This document shows positions 25,828-33,252 of a stretch of 35,315 nucleotides of DNA, in pieces. Position numbers and translations under genes: made by a program. Positions within the stretch are counted from its first letter, which is position 1; the number at the start of each line of letters is the position of its first letter. The stretch is from Pirellula sp. (GTDB lineage: Bacteria > Planctomycetota > Planctomycetia > Pirellulales > Pirellulaceae). Below the pieces are notes generated by a model, which did no database searches, was not told where the DNA came from, and saw only the letters and a program-made list of their open reading frames with translations. The stretch lies in assembly GCA_021736575.1 (NCBI GenBank), contig JAIPFP010000033.1:1-35315 (forward strand), in the 5' to 3' direction.

Positions 25828-28800
25828 ATTCGTCTTGTCGGAGTATTGCGACAATACGAATAGACATTAATGCCGTCTCCAAGCCCGATAGGATCACTAT
25901 TCAGCCATCTGGCGAGCCACGGCAGGTAATACCTGGCGCTGTGGTATTCGAGGCCCGATTCTTCATCGCGTTCCATGCCGGTGAAGCGGTAGCGTTTGGC
26001 GGCGGATTTGATGGCGGTGTTTTTCGCCTGATAAGCGGTGGTGCCATACGGGTGATACTCTTCGTAGCTGATCACGGCGGCGTTGGTGTCGAGTTCCATC
26101 GCGGCTGAGCCAAGATGGTTGTGCATCTGATAGCGAGTCAACTGCTTTTCGGTGCCGTCATCAACATCGTTGCGAGTTTCGACCATGACAAAGCGATGTC
26201 CCTGATCCATCAGGCTCAGGCTTTCTCGCTCAAGCCCTGCATTCCCGCCGCTGTGCTGTTTAAACAACTCGTAACCGGCGACATAGATGCGCTCTTCTTT
26301 GCGCGTCGGTGCCACGCCCGGACCCGCCGAATTCTCGGTGATCTTGCGGATGCGCTGCCCGCCGCCATCATATTGGTAGTAGGTGGTTTCTGGCGTTCCG
26401 CCGTCGTTGCGCCGCTGCCTAACCGTTCTTACGACCTCCTCCTTAAAGTTCCAGCCGATGTCCTCGAGATGCGGCATCTCTGTGATAAATCCGTGCTGCG
26501 CGTGGTGCGAATAAGCATAAGTCTGGGCGCCAATTTGCGTGTTCACCAAACGGTTGTTGATTGCTTGGTAGGTGTAGTTCCTTGTCCAATTGTTGCCGGT
26601 CGCTTGATGACGCATACGCTGAATATTTCCGACCGAATCATATTCGTAATCCTGCGCATAATTGCGGATCGCCATGGCGTCGCCGGGATTGGTCGGACGA
26701 ATGAACGGCGCGTCGTTCCAATTGTCTTGCGAGTTAATTGTAAGGGCGGCGTCATTCTCTCTGCCTGACGCGCGGATTAAGCGATAAAGTGCGTCGTAAG
26801 TGTACTCGCAAAGGCCAGTGACCTTGGCGTTGTCAAAAAACACAACCGGCACATCCTTGTCCTCGATAAAAGTAATGTTCGCCGCTGCGTCGTAGGTGTA
26901 ATGCCAATCCTGCAATCGATCGCCGAGTTGCCGCTTGCTTTCCAACCGGTTTAGCCGGAATGTTTCCTTGTCGTAATAGAACTTGGTAACGACATCATTG
27001 CCGTAGGTGATGCTCTCCCGCTGCCCCTTTTCGTTGTAATCAATATTGTTGATGTAGGTCACAGCCACAGCCCCGCCGGGATGAAGCACGGTTTCGCTGT
27101 TCAGTAATCCGGCTTCGTTATAGGCCGGTGTGATGACGCTCCCGTCCGGAGCGAGCTGGCTGGTCACTCGGCCCAATGCGTCGGTTTCGGTCTGATAAGT
27201 AAATTCGTCCGGCTCAAGGTCAGCGGCAAGATTGGCATCTATCCAATTGCAGACTTCCTTGTATTTTCGGAATAGCCTGCGAGTCGTCGCTACGGGTTGT
27301 CCCCTGAAATCGTATTCCTCAGTTTCCATCAAACCGCCGGTATCATAATGTTTGATCGGTTTACCCAGGATGTTTATCGCCTGCAAAGCGGCTTCGTTTG
27401 CCCGGCCGGGCAGCAAAAGGTTTTCTCCATAAATCGTCCGGTCAAAGATGTTGTCCAGCAGCGATGCCCCGTCGCCGCCGACAACTTTGGAGTGCGTTGG
27501 GCGATGCAGCGGGTCGTCATAAAAGAATTGAAATTCGTGGTTACGTTCGTCCCAAGTTCGCTGCGGTTGTCCGAGGACATTTTGTAGCGTCCAGCGTTGC
27601 CCCGCGTCCATACTCTGCTGGTAACACGGGCTACCGAGCATGTCATATTTGTATGCCATGACAACATTGCTGCGGGCATCAGTAACACTCCTGAGATTTC
27701 CTTCGACGTCGAGTATTGTCGAAGTCCGATAAAAAAGATCACCGCCAAGCAAGTCTTTATTGTGCTCGACTTGCAGCACTTGCCGTCCCAGCGTGTCGGT
27801 GTGAATTACGGTCGGCGTATCAGCATGCATTTCTGCTTTTTCGGCAGACAGCTTTTCCCTAGCCGGATCCTTCCCTTCGGCCGCGAGCTTTGCATCGATC
27901 AGGCGATTGATACGATCGCTGTGCCATTGTGATTCGAGGATCGTATCGTTCTGGTCGTAAACCCGCTGCTTCCACGAATCAAATTCTGTCCGTGCAATGG
28001 TCTTATCGGGAAACTCCGTCTTGATAACTCGACCCATTGCGTCGTAATAAACTACCGGAGTGACGCCGGTCTCGACCAACTCTTTCAAATCCTCATACTT
28101 GTGAGTCGTCGAAAAATACGGCTCGTATTGTTTGACCGGATTTCCTTTGTTGTTCAGAACAGTCCGTCCGTTTCCGATCCACCTAATCTGTCGTGGAACC
28201 GCCATTGCAGTATCAACATCTGCAATCGCATAAGTGTTGTCCGCATTTAAGGTTACCTGTTTCGCTTTGCCCGGTTCGGCCTGGACCTTCTTCATCACAA
28301 CCCCCCCCAGTCCGTTTGAATACTCAAACGAGATTTGAACCGGCGAATTTGGATTGTCACTAAAGTGCTTTTCACGCAATATCGAGCCGACAACAGACGG
28401 CTGTGTACCTCCAGAGTTTAGATGGGCATGGAGGTCATAAACAAATCTTGCCGTTGCATTTTTCAGGAGAGCTTTCCCGGCAGCGGTTACCTGATTCGCG
28501 GAAACAGCTGCGAAGAAGTTCCCGATCATTGCTTCGTCTGCTGGAGTTGAAAATTCAGAAAGACCGGTTAGGTCGTCAGCCTCTGCTCCTTTGCCAAAAA
28601 CGGCAGTTGCCTTCAAAAAACCAAGCTCGTCGCTGATGGCCTCGGAAATATTTCCGTTTACATCTCGGAGACGACGGGGCGCAAGCGTGCGCATATTGAA
28701 CGCCAAGACCCGCGATCGGTTTCCAAGCGCATCTTCGATCTCTTCGACAAACAAGAAGTAATCGGAAAAATAGCTGACCTTCGTGATCGAGCCGTATGGA

Positions 28801-31800
28801 TCTGTAAATGAAACCGGCATGAAAAAGCGGTTTTCGGCGGCGCTCAGCGTCTCGCCCGCCGAAACGTATTGGACCGTGCCCGAACGTATCCACCAGTCAT
28901 TGTCCCCTTCGCTGTGAGTCAACTTTCCTTCGAGCATCAGCGCCGTATTGACCTTGGTTCCATAAAGGTCGCTTAGAAGAGGCAGAGTGTAGGCCAGCTG
29001 GTAACTTTCAAATGTGATTCCTCTTCTCGCGAGTTGATGCAACGGCAGCGATGAATTCAGTCCGTTGTTATAAAAGGTCGTTCTCACGTGTTCGACAAGG
29101 CGCTTTTCAGGCGATCCGAATGGCGGATTTCGTTCAAAATCGTGGTATTCGACCTTCGTTGCAGCCTCGAGAATGTTCGCAAAATCGCCCAGGCTGTAAA
29201 TTGCTCCTGATCTTGCGACACCTTTTAGCTCATAGGTTTTCACCTCAGAAGGCAGTCGCAGGCGGTGGTCATCGATCGAAGAAACATCGTTTGTAAACTT
29301 GGTTTCCGTGTAAATGATGTGGGTCGTGTTTTGTGCCGCTTGGGTTTCGGCGGGAAGTGCGGCATCTACCAACATCCGCGGGTAAACGACAGACGCCGAT
29401 TCGAGAATATTTCCATACTCATCGAGCTTCAGATTTAGACTGTGCGATATTCGAGGATCATTCGGGTTTCGCTCATAGCTGTAACTTAGCGACTCGCTCT
29501 CTTTGACCGTGAAAACCGCATACTTGTTGTTTCCCTTGGGTTGCAGCAGTTCGATCAAGCAGTTATGCGTCGCCACCGTGAAGGGGGTCATTTCTTTTTT
29601 TATCTGGTGAGGCGTTGCACCGGTCAGCGGAGCATCTTTCGCAAACGTCTCGACGCGCAAACCCATGCTCTTGCAGGCGCGAAACGCTTCCCGCAATTCT
29701 TGTGGGCTCAATTCAGCGATCAACGATGGATCGATTCCGGGAGCTGCGATTAGCCGGGCATCCGGCAGACTTGTTTCAAAATGAGCAACGGGAAAACCCT
29801 TCTTCGCTAACTCTTCAAACCAGTACTCCTCGGAATACTGGCCGAGAATAACGTCCTTCCGCAGGAAGGCACCGGTGTGAAACCAGGATCGCGTCAAAAC
29901 CGGCGCTTGATGCAATTCAGCGTCAACAATATTGGTCCCGGGGCCTTTAGCCCAGTGTTGGAAATGCTCCGAATCCGTTTGTTCAACCATACCAAACCCT
30001 CGGAACTCTCTCTCAGCATGATCGAAGTAACCGTGATGGTATTTGTAGGACGAGACGAACCGATAACCCGAAATCGCATCCCTTGTCTCGGTTTGTTCAA
30101 CACAATGCACGGGAAAATGAAGTTTGGTGATCCATGGCCTCCCGGCATTTTTGTCTTCCAAATAAAATTTAGTAGACGGAGCATATCGAAAAGACACTTC
30201 CTTACCCAGATTATTCTTGTATCCGGTCATCAAATGGGGCTTTTTGCTGTTCATCAGATCAACATACCGCAGCGGTGCCAAGGAATGCTTGCTGAGATCG
30301 CTAGACCAAACGATGCAGGCAACGCCATTGCCAAGTAAATCAGTGACCGTGACACTCGAACGATTGGATATTTCCGGGAACGATTCAATTTCATAGACCG
30401 GTCCCGTAAATGAGTTGCCGCTCAGATTCAACCAACATGTAACCTTGTTTTTTCCAAGATAGATGACGTCCGCCGTTCCCGATCCGTCGATGTCGGCAAT
30501 CTGTATCCCGGCTGGATTGAATGAGTCGGGGTGATCAAAAATCGGCGCATTGTCCATCGCAACTTTGGCGCCAAATCTGCCGTAGCCGAGATTCGGCCAA
30601 TAGCAAACCTCGCCGTTCCTGATCCGCACGATGTCGGTCAGACCATCCCCTTTCATGTCGGCCAAGAAAATGCTCTGTGTCAGGTCGGAAAAAAGCACCT
30701 TCGGGCCGACTTCCTCGTCACGAGGCTTGGTTGTTTTCTTCGCTGGGGCAAATCCTTTTCTCCCTTCCGATCTGTACCAAGTAAAGACTTGCTCTTCACT
30801 GATCAGGACATCGGCCATTCCGTCCCCGTCCAGATCGAGCATCCTTGTGTTGGCGTCGCGCAGATCGATGGTTGGCCAAGCGGCAAAACGTTGAAAGCGC
30901 GTCCATTCGTTATCATCGTTCATCTCAAAAAAGCCCTTGGGCTCATTTGTGTAATTGACCAGTTGCTTTTGACCATCCGCATCCAGATCTGAGAGCTGCA
31001 GCCCACTGCCAACTCCCGCAAAAGATGGCTTTGGAGAGACCATCTTGGCGCGCGCAAATCTGCCGTTTCCCAGGTTATGTTTGTAGAACCAACTGCCAGC
31101 GTGCTCTTTCAAAATGCCTGCCAGACCTTCGTTAAAGAGATCCGTAAACTGATAGGCTGAGTCCCCCAACCCACTCGGCGAATGCACGATGTCATCCGCG
31201 CCGATGGTTTTTACTCCTTTGCTCCATTCGTGCTCCTGGTATGTAAACTCGAACGGCGGCAGGCGTTTGTGGGTGTAGGTTCCATCCGCCTTCTTTATAT
31301 ATCCTGTGTTGACAAACGAAGTTAGAAATGTGAAATCTTTCTGAGTGCTTGTATCAAAACCAAAGTCAACGGACCTCACCAATGCCGAGCCTCCGGGGAG
31401 CTCGTTGAAGAAGTGGTAAAGCAATACGCGTTTGCATAAACGCGTGGTCCTGATCTCAAATCCCGGTTTGTATTCTGAATAAGCGTCGGGACGAAAATCC
31501 CAATCCTTGATTGGAGCGCACGGAGCCGCCAATTCATGTTCACCATAGTCCAGCGTGAGTTGAAACAGAAAATCGGAGTCGACGTTAAACGGATCATCTA
31601 ACCTTTTGTAAGGAGTCTTGTTCCCATACAAGACGCTTTTCAAGTACAGATTTGTATAGGTGATGTTTCCAGCAGTAATTCGATTTCGATTGTGAAGAAG
31701 GCCCGTGTCAAAACCCTTGTCGTCTTCTCGCTTGTAAATGTACTTGATGCAGTTGCCTTTATCGTCAAACGAAAATTCCGGCAGCCATTGATAAATCCGC

Positions 31801-32444
31801 TTAGTATCCTTCGGATCGAAGATTCTTGAACCGGTCGTCCAGCCAAACAATGTGGTGAAATTTTCCTTGGTTATTAAACGCCACTTCATTTCTGACGTGG
31901 CTTTATGCTGCCATCGCTCGATTCGGGCAAAAAGCCCCTCGATCCGCGGCTTGAAATACCTTATCCGAAAATTACCGTCCGGAGAACTTTCCTCCCGGAT
32001 AATGTAATCCCCGTTCGGGTCGACGCTAAAACTGCCGTCAATTTCTTTTTGAAACTCGGGCACCAGGTCTTCGGCTTCAGAAAAAAGAAAGGTGTCAGAC
32101 TGAACGGCATCATAATATTGCGGTAGTTGCTTGTCTGTCTTTCGCTTTATCGACGGCAAGTCCAGGCTCCACCCCAGCCCAACCGTGCCATTGCCCGAGC
32201 CGGAACTGTAGGACAATCCCAGGCTCGGCGTTGCACCTCTTGCTGGGGATAAAGGAAACGGTATTGAAAACGACGCTGTCCCGTTTACCGCATTGACCGA
32301 AAACTTCTCGTCGACGCCTTTGATTGCTCCGCCGCCTTTTGGAAGGTTTAGAGAGGGCACTTCTATCGCGTTTGATTTCGTTTTGCCGCGGTCATTTCTC
32401 AGAAAATCAGGCGTTGGGTTTTTTTCCTGCGTTACTTTTTCCAC
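24675..32444 (-). CDS. Tc toxin subunit B-C fusion (TcB-TcC) with variable C-terminal effector
   Basis: A 2589-residue protein joining TcB and TcC. Residues ~37-330 are an SpvB domain (VNAVNGTASFSIPFPL, PSLGLSYSSGSGNGTVGLGW). Residues ~480-720 hold FG-GAP/VCBS propeller repeats (DLDADGQ, LDLDGDGMADV, DMKGDGLTDI, DIDGSGTADV), the site that docks on TcA in known complexes. The TcB middle region follows (TGYKNNLGKEVSFRYAPSTK near 745). A TcC-type start, DTPTVIHTDTLGRQV, appears near 1541, then RHS/YD repeats and the RHS core (RFTGMERDEESGLEYHSARY, SDPIGLGDGINVYSY) at ~2120-2208, where TcC proteins cleave themselves. The last ~380 residues are the cargo, described separately. Separate TcB (~1480) and TcC (~960) sum to a similar size. 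It begins with GTG, with GGAG nine bases upstream, and is the first gene of the pair. Confidence 0.93.
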   Translation of the reverse strand: MEKVTQEKNPTPDFLRNDRGKTKSNAIEVPSLNLPKGGGAIKGVDEKFSVNAVNGTASFSIPFPLSPARGATPSLGLSYSSGSGNGTVGLGWSLDLPSIKRKTDKQLPQYYDAVQSDTFLFSEAEDLVPEFQKEIDGSFSVDPNGDYIIREESSPDGNFRIRYFKPRIEGLFARIERWQHKATSEMKWRLITKENFTTLFGWTTGSRIFDPKDTKRIYQWLPEFSFDDKGNCIKYIYKREDDKGFDTGLLHNRNRITAGNITYTNLYLKSVLYGNKTPYKRLDDPFNVDSDFLFQLTLDYGEHELAAPCAPIKDWDFRPDAYSEYKPGFEIRTTRLCKRVLLYHFFNELPGGSALVRSVDFGFDTSTQKDFTFLTSFVNTGYIKKADGTYTHKRLPPFEFTYQEHEWSKGVKTIGADDIVHSPSGLGDSAYQFTDLFNEGLAGILKEHAGSWFYKHNLGNGRFARAKMVSPKPSFAGVGSGLQLSDLDADGQKQLVNYTNEPKGFFEMNDDNEWTRFQRFAAWPTIDLRDANTRMLDLDGDGMADVLISEEQVFTWYRSEGRKGFAPAKKTTKPRDEEVGPKVLFSDLTQSIFLADMKGDGLTDIVRIRNGEVCYWPNLGYGRFGAKVAMDNAPIFDHPDSFNPAGIQIADIDGSGTADVIYLGKNKVTCWLNLSGNSFTGPVYEIESFPEISNRSSVTVTDLLGNGVACIVWSSDLSKHSLAPLRYVDLMNSKKPHLMTGYKNNLGKEVSFRYAPSTKFYLEDKNAGRPWITKLHFPVHCVEQTETRDAISGYRFVSSYKYHHGYFDHAEREFRGFGMVEQTDSEHFQHWAKGPGTNIVDAELHQAPVLTRSWFHTGAFLRKDVILGQYSEEYWFEELAKKGFPVAHFETSLPDARLIAAPGIDPSLIAELSPQELREAFRACKSMGLRVETFAKDAPLTGATPHQIKKEMTPFTVATHNCLIELLQPKGNNKYAVFTVKESESLSYSYERNPNDPRISHSLNLKLDEYGNILESASVVYPRMLVDAALPAETQAAQNTTHIIYTETKFTNDVSSIDDHRLRLPSEVKTYELKGVARSGAIYSLGDFANILEAATKVEYHDFERNPPFGSPEKRLVEHVRTTFYNNGLNSSLPLHQLARRGITFESYQLAYTLPLLSDLYGTKVNTALMLEGKLTHSEGDNDWWIRSGTVQYVSAGETLSAAENRFFMPVSFTDPYGSITKVSYFSDYFLFVEEIEDALGNRSRVLAFNMRTLAPRRLRDVNGNISEAISDELGFLKATAVFGKGAEADDLTGLSEFSTPADEAMIGNFFAAVSANQVTAAGKALLKNATARFVYDLHAHLNSGGTQPSVVGSILREKHFSDNPNSPVQISFEYSNGLGGVVMKKVQAEPGKAKQVTLNADNTYAIADVDTAMAVPRQIRWIGNGRTVLNNKGNPVKQYEPYFSTTHKYEDLKELVETGVTPVVYYDAMGRVIKTEFPDKTIARTEFDSWKQRVYDQNDTILESQWHSDRINRLIDAKLAAEGKDPAREKLSAEKAEMHADTPTVIHTDTLGRQVLQVEHNKDLLGGDLFYRTSTILDVEGNLRSVTDARSNVVMAYKYDMLGSPCYQQSMDAGQRWTLQNVLGQPQRTWDERNHEFQFFYDDPLHRPTHSKVVGGDGASLLDNIFDRTIYGENLLLPGRANEAALQAINILGKPIKHYDTGGLMETEEYDFRGQPVATTRRLFRKYKEVCNWIDANLAADLEPDEFTYQTETDALGRVTSQLAPDGSVITPAYNEAGLLNSETVLHPGGAVAVTYINNIDYNEKGQRESITYGNDVVTKFYYDKETFRLNRLESKRQLGDRLQDWHYTYDAAANITFIEDKDVPVVFFDNAKVTGLCEYTYDALYRLIRASGRENDAALTINSQDNWNDAPFIRPTNPGDAMAIRNYAQDYEYDSVGNIQRMRHQATGNNWTRNYTYQAINNRLVNTQIGAQTYAYSHHAQHGFITEMPHLEDIGWNFKEEVVRTVRQRRNDGGTPETTYYQYDGGGQRIRKITENSAGPGVAPTRKEERIYVAGYELFKQHSGGNAGLERESLSLMDQGHRFVMVETRNDVDDGTEKQLTRYQMHNHLGSAAMELDTNAAVISYEEYHPYGTTAYQAKNTAIKSAAKRYRFTGMERDEESGLEYHSARYYLPWLARWLNSDPIGLGDGINVYSYCRNTPTRRMDKNGKQSEEPSNWTRFTGALRVVGGAFEMVAGGGLIAAGVATSPTGVGAVVGIGGGVIVTAHGLDTTVAGLREVWTGTHTDSLTSTGLQAAGMSPTAARLTDAGIGITFTLGAGALTRAPAAVPAVLGTGAASTPRAAPAVAEAVAGGSRAAAPAVAESTPSITLALRPALGPGHNYIGVTTAEGTTTWSHLAVEGAQETSGVVTGGTAFVESIEAADMTHRLARSVSVTVPVSATEATAALNSMNRAIQVTNAGREAGYGAYSLTTNSCSTYAATVMNAAGIATPPITSPLLNFTAAALRSPGVMTPVVLVGAGANYGASIIVTSTSSPSPDPSGGGSSSTLPDPANFSTYDEFVAAARGPWSQDHLMQTWASVHGWSSSAN

Positions 32445-32453
32445 GTTAGGGAG

Positions 32454-32457
32454 CTCC
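32454..32457 (-). promoter_or_regulatory. ribosome-binding site of the TcB-TcC gene
   Basis: GGAG on the minus strand nine bases before the GTG start at 32444, supporting the use of this non-ATG codon. Confidence 0.45.
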
Positions 32458-32809
32458 AGTGTTTTGCTGAACCTTTGCCTTCATGGCGCATATCCATGAG
32501 CCCGCGCAAGCTCAAGAGGCCAAATGACTAGCCCAGAATTCGGCCTTAACAACTCGAAACATTCTTTGGGGTCTACTCCAGTATAGGAAATCCAACACCG
32601 TTGGTTGGCCTACACTGGCCTAGACGCGCAACATTTTGGCAACAGTGGCTGCGCGTGTCAAACACTTGGGGAGGTTTTTCGTTGTCCGTTGCGATGACGT
32701 TCAAGGAGATGCGAATTTGGGCGAAGTGGGATCGCTTTCTCGGTTTGGATTCGCCGAAGGTCGGGCATCCCATGGGTTTTGTGGCGTTGCATTTTCGTTA
32801 GGCATTTTC

Positions 32810-32826
32810 GGATAGGGGCTCTATCC
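32810..32826. repeat. small hairpin GGATAG / CTATCC
   Basis: A perfect six-base stem around a five-base loop. No T-run follows on either strand, so it is not called a terminator. It overlaps the start of the 22-base tandem repeat. Confidence 0.35.
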
Positions 32827-32867
32827 CCGTGGCTTTTCCCAACCCTCCCCGTGGCTTTGCCCAACCC
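32825..32867. repeat. tandem direct repeat, 22-base period, two copies
   Basis: CCCCGTGGCTTTTCCCAACCC (32825-32845) is repeated at 32847-32867 as CCCCGTGGCTTTGCCCAACCC, with a single T/G difference and one base between copies. Confidence 0.8.
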
Positions 32868-32883
32868 CAAGTAAGTGCTGCCC

Positions 32884-33252
32884 TCAATACTCGATAACGA
32901 CCATCGAGTGAACGGCAATGGGTGGCACCTGTACTTCAAGAAAATCTCCGGTCGGGACGACGCTCAGTTCCACTCCCTCGGGTTCCAAGTGCACTCGTTT
33001 GGTCAACTTGTTGTTCCATCTCAAACGGATGCCGCCAACAGGAACGGCTTCCTCACGCAAAGGAACATCGACCTCAGGTAATCCATGTCCGTTGCTGCTA
33101 TCCAAACCATTAAACAAATGCACAATCGTTCGCTCTCCTTCGGAATCTCGCTGGCGGAAGAATGTACTTTGGATGCACATTGGCGCGACGACTTCGATTT
33201 GGGGCAGTGACCGCGCGGCCCATCTCATCGCTTTAGCAAAAACGATGCGTTG
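32884..33252 (-). pseudogene. severed 3' part of the glycoside-hydrolase-like gene
   Basis: This 123-codon open stretch continues the upstream gene in the same frame directly after its TAA, without any frameshift. It reads QRIVFAKAMRWAARSLPQIE, then 'IVHLFNGLDSSNGHGLPEVDVPLREE', 'RVHLEPEGVEL' and 'PPIAVHSMVVIEY' before TGA at 32884. These are the usual closing strands of secreted beta-galactosidase-trimerisation-type proteins of planctomycetes and related bacteria (conserved themes HLxN, VKRVHLEPEG, hTMVV). An ATG at 33228 exists but begins mid-domain without a ribosome-binding site, so independent translation is unlikely. It would be made only by read-through of the stop. Confidence 0.75.

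Larger units (their letters stand above)
32445..32883. other. 439-bp non-coding region upstream of the Tc operon
   Basis: This stretch lies between the start of TcB-TcC and the broken 3' end of the glycoside-hydrolase-like gene, all on the minus strand, so it must carry the toxin promoter. Only a TATACT (minus strand, around 32580) resembles a -10 box, without a matching -35. Open frames of ~66 codons run on both strands over 32573-32801, but neither shows a recognisable family or ribosome-binding site. The part after 32810 contains a weak hairpin and a tandem repeat listed separately. The layout suggests extragenic or decayed repeat sequence. Confidence 0.4.

Noticed and set aside
25300-25863. 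187-codon plus-strand Ala/Pro-rich frame antisense to the Tc cargo, considered as an immunity gene
   Set aside because: Its composition simply mirrors the Gly/Ala-rich toxin sequence; Tc toxins do not need an immunity gene and it has no start signal.
26115-26768. 217-codon plus-strand frame antisense to TcB-TcC
   Set aside because: Long antisense frames are expected across an RHS coding region; no ribosome-binding site or family match was seen.
24675-32444. Reading the RHS protein as an interbacterial type VI or contact-dependent RHS toxin
   Set aside because: SpvB and VCBS TcB domains plus an adjacent TcA indicate a Tc complex; no VgrG, PAAR or immunity gene is present.
32601-32801. 66-codon plus-strand frame upstream of the Tc operon, considered as a small gene
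   Set aside because: An equally long frame lies on the other strand, with no ribosome-binding site or conserved motif; kept only as part of a possible repeat.
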